The notes below the pieces were generated by a model. The model ran no database searches. It was not told the origin of the DNA and saw nothing but the letters and a program-made list of their open reading frames with translations. Position numbers and translations under genes: made by a program. DNA of 64,000 nucleotides from Kushneria phosphatilytica (GTDB lineage: Bacteria; Pseudomonadota; Gammaproteobacteria; Pseudomonadales; Halomonadaceae): NCBI RefSeq assembly GCF_008247605.1, contig NZ_CP043420.1, forward strand, positions 620,001-684,000. Direction: 5' to 3'. Shown in pieces: positions 26,102-35,133 of the stretch (its first letter is position 1; every line of letters starts with the position of its first letter).

Positions 26102-27565
26102 ATGAACCTGTCATTCGGGCAGGGCGGAAAACGATGGTTGTGCTGGGGCGCGCTGGCGGCACTGATGGGCGTCGCCACACTGTCCCGGGCTGCCGGCTTT
26201 CCGGCGACAGCCGAACTGGCACACGAGGGGTTTCGGGTCAGCGCTGAAGCCAGACTGCTGGACAGTGGTGAAACCCTGGGCAGCCTGACGCCCACGAATC
26301 AGCTGACGCCGGCTTCGGTGTCGAAACTCTATATTGCAGCTGCCGCGCTGGATCGCTGGGGGCCGCAGAAAAGGTTCACGACCCGCCTGGTCACCAACGG
26401 TACCGTCAGTGGTCATACGCTGCAGGGGGATCTGATACTGGAAGGCGCCGGCGATCCGGGGCTGACCAGCGAAGATTACTGGAGTCTGGTCCAGCAGTTG
26501 CGTCAGCGCGATATCGAGCGCATCAGTGGTCGGGTACTGGTCAGCCAATGGCGGTTTGGACCGGTGGACTGTATTACTACCGATCGCTGTCGCGCGCGGG
26601 AGCGCTCACGGCACGCTTATGATGCGCGCCTGACCTCGGCGGCAGTAGATTTCGCAACCTGGTGTGTACGGGTCATGCCGGGCAGTCGGCCTGGTGCCGA
26701 GGCCCGGGTCAGTGGCTGTTTCAGTGCCGCGCCACTGCCACGGGTGGCCAATCACGTAAAGACAGTCTCCAGTGGCAAGACCGGCATAAGCGCTGAACGT
26801 GTCACGGCGGATAACGGCGAGGACACGCTGGTGCTTTCAGGACAGATCGATAGCGATACCTGGCCACGCACCATCTATCGCTCCGGCTCTCATCCGGCGT
26901 CGCAGAGTGCAGCGACCTTTCAGCAGCGACTGCAAGAGGCTGGTATTGCCCTGGATGGCCCGGTAGCCGTGACCAATACGCCGCCGGCCGATGATGCGCG
27001 CCCTCTGGCGACGGTCGATGGCAAACCATTGCAGGAACTACTGCTGCGCATGCTCAATTATTCCAATAATTTCATGGCCGATACGCTGGCGCTGGACCTG
27101 GCGGATCAACAGCCGGCAGGCCTCAACGATGCCAGCGCTGCGCTGGAGCAGTTTGTGGCCAGGAAAGTACCCGACCACGGGCCGGTCAGTCTGGCTTCGG
27201 GAAGTGGCCTGACACCACAAAGCAGCACCAGTGCGCATGGCCTGGTCGCACTGTTGACGAGCATGTATCGCCAGCCAGCACTGTTTCCGGTATTCGTGGC
27301 CGGCATGCAGGTGCCGGACAATGGGCCGATGCACTTCATTCGCCGGGGTAGCGATCTCTTCCAGAGCCATGTGATGATCAAGACCGGTACGCTCAACGAG
27401 CCAGTGCCGGTGCGCGCCATCGCCGGCTACTTCCGTACCGAATCCGGTCGCTGGGGGGCTTTTGCGGTGATGTTCAATGGTCGGGCGGCTACGCCCTATC
27501 TGAACTGGCGCAAGACGCTCACTGCAGTATCCGAAGATCTGACACCGATGATCGAAAACCACTGA
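26102..27565 (+). CDS. dacB: D-alanyl-D-alanine carboxypeptidase/endopeptidase (PBP4)
   Basis: A 487-residue class C penicillin-binding protein. It has a signal peptide (charged GKRW then a hydrophobic stretch, cleavage near SRA-A), the SVSK active-site tetrad near residue 72, YSNN as the SxN motif and IKTGTL as the KTG motif. A ~150-residue insert between SxxK and SxN is typical of PBP4. It trims or cleaves peptidoglycan peptides in the periplasm. An in-frame ATG at 26036 would add 22 residues ahead of the signal; neither start has a strong ribosome site. Confidence 0.9.
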   Translation: MNLSFGQGGKRWLCWGALAALMGVATLSRAAGFPATAELAHEGFRVSAEARLLDSGETLGSLTPTNQLTPASVSKLYIAAAALDRWGPQKRFTTRLVTNGTVSGHTLQGDLILEGAGDPGLTSEDYWSLVQQLRQRDIERISGRVLVSQWRFGPVDCITTDRCRARERSRHAYDARLTSAAVDFATWCVRVMPGSRPGAEARVSGCFSAAPLPRVANHVKTVSSGKTGISAERVTADNGEDTLVLSGQIDSDTWPRTIYRSGSHPASQSAATFQQRLQEAGIALDGPVAVTNTPPADDARPLATVDGKPLQELLLRMLNYSNNFMADTLALDLADQQPAGLNDASAALEQFVARKVPDHGPVSLASGSGLTPQSSTSAHGLVALLTSMYRQPALFPVFVAGMQVPDNGPMHFIRRGSDLFQSHVMIKTGTLNEPVPVRAIAGYFRTESGRWGAFAVMFNGRAATPYLNWRKTLTAVSEDLTPMIENH

Positions 27566-27579
27566 AAACAGCCGAGGGT

Positions 27580-27607
27580 GCCGGGCGGGCAGCGATAGCC
27601 GCCCGGC
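27580..27607. terminator. GC-rich hairpin between convergent genes
   Basis: A 9-bp perfect stem (27580-27588 with 27599-27607) with a 10-base loop in the gap between dacB and the convergent hydrolase gene. No T-run, so terminator function is only likely. Confidence 0.4.
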
Positions 27608-27615
27608 AGCAGTGC

Positions 27616-28437
27616 CTAACGTGAGGGCATTGCCAGTTCATCAAAGCGCAGATAGAGATCGTTCAGATGCTGTCTGAGCTCCTCGCCCGCCATGGCCATG
27701 CCATGACCGGTCATGGCGACCGAGGGTCCCAGCGCTGCCAGCCGACCGACCGAGGCCCTGGCAGCATCCCAGTCGACGGTGAAATAGCGGGGTGGCCCAC
27801 TGATTTCACGATGCTGGGTAAATACCTTGTAGAGCGATTCCTGCTTGACGGTGACAAAGGCGTCTCCGGCAATCAGGGCGCGGTCTGCAGGACGGAAAAA
27901 CGACACATGCCCCGGCGTGTGACCCGGGGTTGGCTCCCACTGCCAATCCGGTAATGGCGGAATGCTCCCATCTTCCGGCAACGCCCGGACACGCTCGGCC
28001 AGGTCGATGGGCTGATCGGGAAAAAAGCGTGCCAACTGGCTGATCAGTCCGCCGCCGACATCTGTCCATGGCCCCGGATAGTGCTCCTGGCCGGTCAGGT
28101 AGGGAAGTTCCTGTTGATGGGCATACACCGGCACATCCCAGTACTCGGCCAGTTCGACCGCTGCGCCGACATGATCGAAGTGACCATGGGTCAGCACGAT
28201 GGCGCGAGGTGGGTGATCGGTGCCAAAACGGCTTTCGGCTTCATGGCGAATGCGGTCCTCGCTGCCAGGCATGCCGGCATCAATCAGCACCCAGTCGCCG
28301 CTGTCCGGGATGCCGACGAAGTAGACATTGACGATCTGCACCGGCAGGCAGTAGACGTCGCTGATGACCTCATGACCGTCGCCACTCTTGAGCGATGTCA
28401 TGGGCAGATGCGTATCGTGCAGGGGATTGAATACCAT
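27616..28437 (-). CDS. Metallo-beta-lactamase-fold hydrolase
   Basis: A 273-residue protein with the zinc motif THGHFDH, a later His in TPGHTPGH, an Asp in IAGDAFV and a final His in TGHGMAM, which together give the binuclear site. The domain architecture resembles soluble glyoxalase II-like or lactonase-like hydrolases of unknown substrate. There is no signal peptide, so it is cytoplasmic. It is divergent from the acetyltransferase gene. A second, more distant MBL-fold gene lies at 42283. Confidence 0.85.
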   Translation of the reverse strand: MVFNPLHDTHLPMTSLKSGDGHEVISDVYCLPVQIVNVYFVGIPDSGDWVLIDAGMPGSEDRIRHEAESRFGTDHPPRAIVLTHGHFDHVGAAVELAEYWDVPVYAHQQELPYLTGQEHYPGPWTDVGGGLISQLARFFPDQPIDLAERVRALPEDGSIPPLPDWQWEPTPGHTPGHVSFFRPADRALIAGDAFVTVKQESLYKVFTQHREISGPPRYFTVDWDAARASVGRLAALGPSVAMTGHGMAMAGEELRQHLNDLYLRFDELAMPSR

Positions 28438-28569
28438 AACAGGTCCTCCGTGACCGAACTCGGCATCAGGGGCAATTAACGAATATGCTGCTGAAGTCTG
28501 GTGCGATGGGTCGCTTCTGTCGACAATACAGGTCAGGTTATTGATTCAATTTCGGTCGTGGACGTATTC

Positions 28570-29151
28570 ATGCCTCAACCCCGCTCATTCGATGGTGTAA
28601 CGGACATCGTGCTTCGCGATGCCGTTGAAGCCGACCTTGTCGGCATCATGGAGATCTACAACCTGGCGGTTGAAAACACGACCGCCATCTGGAACGAGCA
28701 TACCGTCGATCTGGCCAATCGGCTCGACTGGTGGCGGCAGCGCACGAATGCCGGGTTTCCGGTACTGGTTGCCGTGCTGCCGGCAGAAGAGCGCGTGCTG
28801 GGTTATGCTACCTATGGTCCGTTCCGCCCGCATGATGGCTATCGGCACAGCGTTGAACACAGTGTCTATGTCCATCCGGACCGGCGCGGGGAGGGGATCG
28901 GTGGACAACTGATGGCGATGCTTATCGAGCACGCCCGGCAACAGGGGCGGCATGCCATGATCGGCGGTATCGATGCCGGCAACCGGGGGTCGATTCGGCT
29001 GCATGAGCGATTCGGCTTCAGGCAGGTGGGACTGATGCCACAAGTGGGTTGCAAGTTCGGCCGCTGGCTGGACCTGGCCCTGCTGCAATTGACGCTTGAT
29101 GATTCTGCCACTCCGCCTGCTGTGACTGTCCGGGCGTCGGAGCCGAGATGA
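28570..29151 (+). CDS. GNAT N-acetyltransferase, phosphinothricin/methionine-sulfoximine type
   Basis: A 193-residue acetyltransferase. The N-terminal VLRDAVEADLVGIMEIYNLAVE, TTAIWNEHTVDL and the acetyl-CoA site VHPDRRGEGIGGQLMAMLI followed by GIDAGNRGSIRLHERFGF match the PAT/MnaT group, which detoxifies methionine sulfoximine-like compounds by N-acetylation. I chose ATG 28570; the frame is open from 28501 but without a better ribosome site. Confidence 0.85.
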   Translation: MPQPRSFDGVTDIVLRDAVEADLVGIMEIYNLAVENTTAIWNEHTVDLANRLDWWRQRTNAGFPVLVAVLPAEERVLGYATYGPFRPHDGYRHSVEHSVYVHPDRRGEGIGGQLMAMLIEHARQQGRHAMIGGIDAGNRGSIRLHERFGFRQVGLMPQVGCKFGRWLDLALLQLTLDDSATPPAVTVRASEPR

Positions 29152-29284
29152 TGGAGACTCCGGTCCTGGCGTATGGTCGCAGGGGAGCAGGCTTTGCTAG
29201 GATAAATGCTTATCCGCCTCTCATCGGTTTCGGGGAAGCAGGGCCCAAAACCGCAGGACAAGCGCCTGACAACAGGAACGCGCA

Positions 29285-29668
29285 ATGAAACCCGGTCATT
29301 CCGGCTTCAGGCGATTGTTGTACTCGACTCGCTATTCGCTCAAGGGGCTTGGTGCCGCCTGGCGTAATGAAGCAGCCTTTCGTCAGGAGCTGATTCTGAC
29401 CCTGGTATTGCTGCCAACCACCTTTTGGCTGGGACGTTCGCTGCTGGAGTGGCTGTTGCTGCTCGGTAGTGCGTTGCTGGTGATGATTGTGGAGCTGCTC
29501 AACTCCGCCATCGAGGCGATTGTCGATCGAATCGGTGTCGAGCACCATGTACTTTCCGGACGTGCCAAGGATCTGGGGTCGGCCGCTGTCTTCCTTTCGG
29601 TACTGTTTGCGTTCCTGGTCTGGGGCAGTTTGCTGCTCTCCCGACTGGGTGTGCCATTGCACACATAA
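29285..29668 (+). CDS. dgkA: Diacylglycerol kinase
   Basis: A 127-residue inner-membrane kinase with three hydrophobic helices. NEAAFRQELIL and VELLNSAIEAIVDRIG contain the conserved Glu residues of the ATP/Mg site, and HHVLSGRAKDLGSAAVFLSV is the C-terminal signature. It phosphorylates diacylglycerol released during osmoregulated glucan or lipid turnover to phosphatidic acid. The following MFS gene begins ~120 bases later on the same strand. Confidence 0.95.
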   Translation: MKPGHSGFRRLLYSTRYSLKGLGAAWRNEAAFRQELILTLVLLPTTFWLGRSLLEWLLLLGSALLVMIVELLNSAIEAIVDRIGVEHHVLSGRAKDLGSAAVFLSVLFAFLVWGSLLLSRLGVPLHT

Positions 29669-29789
29669 CAGCTGGCGCCGAGACCTTCGTTCTTTCGTGC
29701 ACTGCAATGCCCCGTGGACGCTCACTGTGTCCCTCATGCCTGCCTCCGGGGTGAGCTGTCGGGACTGCTATTCTGCACGGCCATGTTCA

Positions 29790-30998
29790 ATGACAGCCGG
29801 AGTCGCTGTGTCGCCGCAACGCACTCGCATCCTGATCGCGCTGCTGATCACGTTCGTGATGATGACGCCGATCGGCGTTGATATCTATCTGCCTTCATTG
29901 CCTGACATGGCACGTTCACTGGGCTATTCCACTGCCGCATTGCAGATCACGGTAACGCTGTTTCTGTTTACGGTAGGAATCGGGCAGGTCGTGGTCGGAC
30001 CGCTTTCTGATCGCTTCGGTCGGCGTCCGGTGGCATTGGGTGGGTTGCTGGCCTTCGTGCTGGGGGCTGGGCTGGGCATGTTTCTCGAGAAGCTCATGCT
30101 GCTCTATGCGGCACGCATACTTCAGGGCCTGGGCGCATGTGCCACGACCGTGGTGGCCTTTGCTGCGGTTCGGGATCGCTTCACACCGCAGCGAGGTGCG
30201 CATCTCTACAGCTATCTCAATGGGGCGCTTTGTGCGATCCCCGCACTGGCACCGGCGCTCGGCGGAGTGCTGGCAACCTCATTGGGCTGGCGCAGCAATT
30301 TTCTGTTCATGGTGCTGTTCGGGTTGCTGGTGGGTGGCGCGAGTCTGGTGGGATTTCCCGAGACGCTGGCTCGGGCACAGCGGAGTGATGAGCCGCTCTA
30401 CCAGCGCGCCCGGTATGCACCAATGCTGCACAGCCTGCGTTTCTGGTGGTGTGCGCTGATTGCGTTATCGGGCATGTCGATGGTCTTTGTCTATGTTACT
30501 TCGGCACCGGTGGTACTGGTCGAGCGCCTGGGGTACAGCCAGCTGGGCTTCAGTGCCTGGTTTGGTGGTAATGCCGCACTCAATGTTCTGAGCTTCCTGT
30601 TGGCACCCGGTGTCATTCGGCGCTGGGGAAGGCTGGCGACGGTGCGACTGGGCGTGGCCATCATGGTCCTGTCCGGGGTGATGCAGCTGATGGTCGATCA
30701 GTGGTTGTTAGTCAGTGCCCTCACTTTCATGGCGCCGGTGGCGGTGCTGACGGTGGGTTTTTCCCTGGCGCTGGGGGCTACGGTCAGTCTGGCACTGGAA
30801 CCCTTTGCCGATCGAGCCGGTACTGCTGCCGCCCTGATCGGTCTCTTCCAGCTCAGCGGCGGGGCGGCATTGTCGACGCTACTGGTCAATTCGCCGCTTT
30901 CACCGGCATTGGCCATGGCGGCCGTCGGCTTGCTGCTGCTCGCGCCGCTGCTGATCGCCACCCCACAGGTGGCGCGCCGCTGCGGATTGGGGCGATAG
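29790..30998 (+). CDS. Bcr/CflA-type MFS multidrug exporter
   Basis: A ~402-residue, twelve-helix major facilitator protein. The VDIYLPSLPDMARSLG start, QVVVGPLSDRFGRRPVALGG loop 2-3 motif and LQGLGACATTVVAFAAVRD segment are typical of drug:H+ antiporter family 1 (Bcr/CflA). It exports hydrophobic compounds or dipeptides. GTG at 29808 has GGAG five bases before it and is a fair alternative start. Confidence 0.88.
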   Translation: MTAGVAVSPQRTRILIALLITFVMMTPIGVDIYLPSLPDMARSLGYSTAALQITVTLFLFTVGIGQVVVGPLSDRFGRRPVALGGLLAFVLGAGLGMFLEKLMLLYAARILQGLGACATTVVAFAAVRDRFTPQRGAHLYSYLNGALCAIPALAPALGGVLATSLGWRSNFLFMVLFGLLVGGASLVGFPETLARAQRSDEPLYQRARYAPMLHSLRFWWCALIALSGMSMVFVYVTSAPVVLVERLGYSQLGFSAWFGGNAALNVLSFLLAPGVIRRWGRLATVRLGVAIMVLSGVMQLMVDQWLLVSALTFMAPVAVLTVGFSLALGATVSLALEPFADRAGTAAALIGLFQLSGGAALSTLLVNSPLSPALAMAAVGLLLLAPLLIATPQVARRCGLGR

Positions 30999-31012
30999 CT
31001 GCAGCGCTGTAA

Positions 31013-31471
31013 TCAGTGGTTGGAAGCCGGCTGAGGTTCATCTTCCGGACGCGGCGCGCCATGACCCAGTACGCTGGCCAGCGCTGGCAGGATCTGAATC
31101 TCGACCAGCGAGCTCAGGGTATCGGCCGGAGGACGGGCGTTGATGGCAGCCCAGGCGGGTGGCAGGCCTGAGGCACGGACGTCCACGCTGGCTTCGGTCA
31201 CCGGCACGACATAGACTTCGGCGACCTCGAGCAGTTCGGGCTGATCGTCGTCAAGATCGGAAAAGCGACCGATCCACATGGCTTCATGGGTATCGATCGT
31301 CGTGCCAAGAATGGTGCGTGACAACCCGGCAACGATATCGAGCGGCTCGCTGTCATCCTCGTGGGCGACTCGTGGCAGGGTGAAGCGCCCCTGAGCCTGA
31401 GGCTGAATGACCAGCAGCTCATGGCGCTCGTTGATGAAGGCCGTCGCAATGGAGCGTCGGATGGTGCGCAT
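31013..31471 (-). CDS. Nudix-fold-like protein lacking the Nudix box
   Basis: A 152-residue protein. Its start (RRSIATAFINERHELLVIQPQAQGRFTLPRV) parallels the beta-strand opening of the Nudix fold, as in the gene just upstream. Where the Nudix box should be there is only EPLDIVAGLSRTILGTTID, with no REUXEEXG residues. It is therefore probably a non-catalytic or divergent relative, perhaps a tandem duplicate of 31475-31981, three bases away. Function unknown. Confidence 0.68.
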   Translation of the reverse strand: MRTIRRSIATAFINERHELLVIQPQAQGRFTLPRVAHEDDSEPLDIVAGLSRTILGTTIDTHEAMWIGRFSDLDDDQPELLEVAEVYVVPVTEASVDVRASGLPPAWAAINARPPADTLSSLVEIQILPALASVLGHGAPRPEDEPQPASNH

Positions 31472-31474
31472 GGT

Positions 31475-31981
31475 TCAGTCGATCCCGATGTCGTGGCGTT
31501 CTCTAAGGGCCGGCAGAATGGCGTCGCGCAGCAGCGGCGCCAGGCGCTGCGGATCAGACTGATCGTCCAGCGCCAACCAGTCCACCGCTTCGATCTCTCC
31601 ACCGGCTGCTGGCGTCATCAGCTCCAGAATGGCGTGGTCGATTTCGAAAACATCGGCATCCACTATGGTATCGGGCTCATGGGCAGCGGGCGCACTGAAG
31701 CGGCCCAGCAATACCAGATGCGGTTCGGCCAGTTCGCCGCCAAGCTCTTCCTGCCATTCACGCAGCAGTGTTGCCATGGGGGTTTCACCGCTCTCCGGCT
31801 TACCGCCCGGCAGCATGTAAACGTCAGTCCCCCGCTTGCGCACGATCAGTAGGCGCTGATGCCGATCCAGCAGGCAGCCAGCGACAACATGGAGGCGTTC
31901 CGTCATGGCATCAACCATCGGCAGGTGACTTGAGAGAGGGTCAGCATAGCGTACTGGCACGATGTCTGTCCTGTCTGGCAT
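31475..31981 (-). CDS. Nudix hydrolase
   Basis: A 168-residue protein whose Nudix box is complete: GGKPESGETPMATLLREWQEELGGE fits GX5EX7REUXEEXGU with GK at the start, so Mg-dependent pyrophosphohydrolysis of a nucleoside diphosphate derivative is expected. The YMLPGG sequence before it suits mutT/ADP-ribose-type members; the exact substrate is open. Start ATG 31981 has AGAGGTG just upstream; internal ATGs at 31918 and 31906 lack one. Confidence 0.85.
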   Translation of the reverse strand: MPDRTDIVPVRYADPLSSHLPMVDAMTERLHVVAGCLLDRHQRLLIVRKRGTDVYMLPGGKPESGETPMATLLREWQEELGGELAEPHLVLLGRFSAPAAHEPDTIVDADVFEIDHAILELMTPAAGGEIEAVDWLALDDQSDPQRLAPLLRDAILPALRERHDIGID

Positions 31982-32177
31982 CGGCACCTCTTTCTTTTGC
32001 CCTTGCGCTGAATGATCAGGAAATCTTCATCATCGGATGCTGGAATACGCGCCTGTCGGGCTATCGGCATTCGGGATCGGGCCCGTGATACACGGAGTGG
32101 CACATGTCGGCAGGAATTGAAGTAGTGGGTCGCAGCGGGTGGCGTCGAAAGTGCAGTGAACCACGGAGATCGGTGTC

Positions 32178-32996
32178 ATGATGCTGACGGACTGGCACCC
32201 CTGGCAGGCGCTGATACTGGGCATCGTGGAAGGGATAACCGAATTCCTCCCGGTTTCCAGTACCGGGCATCTGATTCTGGTGGCGCACTGGATCGGCTTT
32301 GATGGACGGGTCAGCAAACCCTTTGAAGTCGTTATTCAGCTGGGGTCGATTCTGGCGGTGATCTGGGCTTATCTCGATCGCGTGATCTTTGCCGTGAGGG
32401 GGGTCGTTCAACGTGACCCGGTGGCACTGCGCTTTGCCCGCAACGTGTTGCTGGGTTTTTTGCCATCGGCAGTGGTGGGGTTTGTGTTCATCGATCAGAT
32501 TACTCGGGTACTGTTCGATCCTCGCATTGTGGCTGGCATGCTGATCATCGGTGGCGTGGTCATTATCATGATTGAACGGTTCGTTCGGGCACCGGTCATC
32601 AGTGCTACCGACGACATCGGCTGGCGCCAGGCTCTGGCGGTGGGTGTGGCCCAGTGTTTCGCTGTCATCCCCGGCACCTCGCGCTCTGGTGCGACCATCG
32701 TCGGGGGCATGCTGAGCGGTTTGTCGCGCAGGACCGCTACCGAGTTCTCCTTCTTTCTGGCCATTCCCACCATGCTCGGTGCCACCACGCTGGATCTGTG
32801 GAAGTATCACACGGGATTGACGTTCGGTGATGTTCTGACCATTGCGGTGGGGTTCATGGCCGCCTTTGTCAGCGCATTGATCGTGGTTAGAGTGCTGGTA
32901 CGTTTTGTCGAGAGACATACGCTGGCGGTTTTCGGCTGGTATCGCATCCTGTTCGGCGGGTTACTGATGGTGTTGTTGTTTACCGGTCACGGATGA
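32178..32996 (+). CDS. uppP: Undecaprenyl-diphosphate phosphatase
   Basis: A 272-residue, multi-helix membrane protein. EGITEFLPVSSTGHLIL and IPGTSRSGATI are the two BacA/UppP active-site motifs. It recycles undecaprenyl pyrophosphate to the monophosphate for peptidoglycan and O-antigen synthesis and confers bacitracin tolerance. The last 36 bases overlap the end of the convergent transporter gene. The upstream ~195 bases contain no other gene. Confidence 0.96.
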   Translation: MMLTDWHPWQALILGIVEGITEFLPVSSTGHLILVAHWIGFDGRVSKPFEVVIQLGSILAVIWAYLDRVIFAVRGVVQRDPVALRFARNVLLGFLPSAVVGFVFIDQITRVLFDPRIVAGMLIIGGVVIIMIERFVRAPVISATDDIGWRQALAVGVAQCFAVIPGTSRSGATIVGGMLSGLSRRTATEFSFFLAIPTMLGATTLDLWKYHTGLTFGDVLTIAVGFMAAFVSALIVVRVLVRFVERHTLAVFGWYRILFGGLLMVLLFTGHG

Positions 32997-34121
32997 TGCC
33001 GGCGAGGAACGGGCAAAGCGGGCGATGAAGCGTGCCATGGAAGGGCCGACCAGAATGACCGTGAACAGGCGCAGTGTCTGTAAGGCAGCCACAATGCCGA
33101 TATCGGCATGCGTATCCAGCGCAATGATGGTCATCGAATCCAGTCCACCCGGACTGGTGGCCAGATAGGCACTGACGAAATCGGTCTTGAGCAGTGAAAA
33201 CAGGGCTGCCGCCGACAGGGCGCACATTGCAATCAGTACCAGCGAGGCGAGCAGCATCCACTTGAAGGCGTGGGTGACATTGCGCACCGTCTGACGATCG
33301 AAGCGCAGCCCGACATAGACGCCGATCAGGGCATAGGCAAACTGCAAAAGTGGCCCCGGCAGGGTGATGGGCACCCATTGGGTGACATGCAGGACGGTAC
33401 CAATGACCATCGGCCCCAGCAGGGCGCCCGCCGGCAGCAGACGGTCCACTACCCATACGCCCAGTGCAATGACGGCAAGAGAAACCCCCAGACCGCCGAT
33501 ACCTGATGGCGTCCACTGCATGGGTGCGCCGCGGTGACTCTGACCGTCACCGGCTCCCAGCCAATGACTGACCAGCGCGCCTACGAGTACCACACAGATA
33601 ACTCGAACATACTGCATGGCCGCGACAATGCGTGGATCGGCATTGGCCTCCTCCGCCATGGCCACCATGGCGGCGGCGGCCCCGGGCGTGGTGCCCCAGG
33701 CTGCGGTAGTGCCCGGCAAGCCGCCATAACGCACCAGTCCGATACCCACCAGCAGGCTCAATAGCAGGGTAATGGCGATGGCCAGTAGCATGACCGGCCA
33801 GCCCTGCAGAATCGTCAACAATATTGGCAGTGTCATGGTCTGTGCGATCAGACACCCGACCACGCCCTGACCGCATTTGAACAGGGTGCGTGGCAGCCGT
33901 AGTCGCATTCCGCTGATACCGAAGAGAATGGCGACTGCCATGGGTCCGATGAATGCGCCGGCGGGCATTTGCAGCGCCTGTAGCAACAGGCTGGCAATGG
34001 TGCAGGCGGCGATCAGGGCCAGCCAGCGCCAGAGCACCAGGGGTGAGAAGTGTAGACGATTAATGCGCACCGCCGACCGACTCCATAAAAGCCTCAAGCA
34101 TAGCACGCCAGCATCGAACAT
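32961..34121 (-). CDS. AbrB-duplication family membrane protein
   Basis: A ~386-residue, twelve-segment hydrophobic protein. Two similar halves each carry a GxxxGP element (AGAFIGPMAVAI and AGALLGPMVIGT), and LPGTTAAWGTTPGAAAAMVAMAEE and ATSPGGLDSMTIIAL are the matching loops. The family is often mislabelled 'ammonia monooxygenase'; it is a transporter-like family of unknown substrate. GTG at 34070 (MRINRLHF...) is a plausible shorter start. Confidence 0.78.
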   Translation of the reverse strand: MFDAGVLCLRLLWSRSAVRINRLHFSPLVLWRWLALIAACTIASLLLQALQMPAGAFIGPMAVAILFGISGMRLRLPRTLFKCGQGVVGCLIAQTMTLPILLTILQGWPVMLLAIAITLLLSLLVGIGLVRYGGLPGTTAAWGTTPGAAAAMVAMAEEANADPRIVAAMQYVRVICVVLVGALVSHWLGAGDGQSHRGAPMQWTPSGIGGLGVSLAVIALGVWVVDRLLPAGALLGPMVIGTVLHVTQWVPITLPGPLLQFAYALIGVYVGLRFDRQTVRNVTHAFKWMLLASLVLIAMCALSAAALFSLLKTDFVSAYLATSPGGLDSMTIIALDTHADIGIVAALQTLRLFTVILVGPSMARFIARFARSSPASSVTGKQQHHQ

Positions 34122-34155
34122 GTGGCCGGGTCACTGGCAGGTTGTTGACAATTTT

Positions 34156-34971
34156 TCAGGCAATGTCGGGCGACGAATCAGGTCGATAGAGGGCCAGTGC
34201 ATTGTCACGCAGTGCCAGACGCGATTCCTCGGGGCCCAGCGCATGACGGATCAGGCCGATGTCATCCGGGTGAAAGGGTCGTGGTGCACGGGTAGAAGGC
34301 AGGTCAGTACCGAACATCAGGGCGTGGCGATTGCGTTCTGCAATTGCTGCCAGAGTGGCGGGGATATCGCAGTCGGTACGTCCGAATCCGGAGGCCTTGA
34401 CCTTGACCCCGGCATCCACCAGTTCCAGCAGTAGTCCCAGCCCCTCCCGGGAAAGACCAAGATGGTCAATGACCACACGTGGCAGACGCGTCAGTAGTGC
34501 CTGATGGGAGGCAAGTTCACGCACGTCGCAATAGAACTCGACGTGCCAGTCGGCCAGTTCGAAGCAGCGCTGTGCCATGGCTTCGATCTGCTCGAAATCC
34601 GGTAAGGGGCCGCGATGAAGGTTGAAGCGCAGGGCACGGACGCCTGCTTCGGCCAGCGCCAGTATTTCTTCATCGGTAGCCTCGAAGGGCAGCTGTGCGA
34701 CGCCGACAAAACCGGGTCCCAGCTCCATCAGGGCGGTGCGCAGCCACTGTTGCTGAAATCCCTGAAAGGAACCGGCCACTACTGCACCGCCGATGATCCC
34801 CAGTTTGTCGGTGGCCCGGTAGTAATCCTCGACGGTAAAGGGTGAAGGTCGATAGCCCTGGTTATCGATCAGTCCAAAGCGCGGATCGATGATATGACAG
34901 TGCGCATCGAAGCAGGTGGTGGCGCCGGTACGATGGGGCTGGCTCAGCGGGGTCACATTGTTTGAGGACAT
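34156..34971 (-). CDS. Amidohydrolase-family TIM-barrel hydrolase
   Basis: A 271-residue protein of the amidohydrolase-2 group. FDAHCHIID gives the HxH metal motif, LRFNLHRGP and VIDHLGLSREG follow in order, and MFGTDLPSTRAPRPF holds the late Asp. The family includes lactonases and decarboxylases of sugar-acid and aromatic pathways (for example 2-pyrone-dicarboxylate lactonase). Start 34971 is favoured over 34992 by GGAG eight bases upstream. The adjacent AbrB-type transporter on the same strand could supply its substrate, but the genes are not coupled. Confidence 0.82.
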   Translation of the reverse strand: MSSNNVTPLSQPHRTGATTCFDAHCHIIDPRFGLIDNQGYRPSPFTVEDYYRATDKLGIIGGAVVAGSFQGFQQQWLRTALMELGPGFVGVAQLPFEATDEEILALAEAGVRALRFNLHRGPLPDFEQIEAMAQRCFELADWHVEFYCDVRELASHQALLTRLPRVVIDHLGLSREGLGLLLELVDAGVKVKASGFGRTDCDIPATLAAIAERNRHALMFGTDLPSTRAPRPFHPDDIGLIRHALGPEESRLALRDNALALYRPDSSPDIA

Positions 34972-35133
34972 GGAGCTTCTCCCGGTCGACATGGCGGGGC
35001 AAGGGGCAGTATCGAGTGCCCCTTTTCTCTAAGCCTGAAGCAGTCGGCGCAATACAGCCAGCACCAGGACGTATGATAAACCCTGCTTCAGGTGGCATTA
35101 TTCCAGTTGTCATCCTTTTCGAGGAGTTCCGGC

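Noticed and set aside
32961..34121. Ammonia monooxygenase
   Set aside because: This is a common mislabel of the AbrB-duplication membrane family; no copper-site or monooxygenase features are present.
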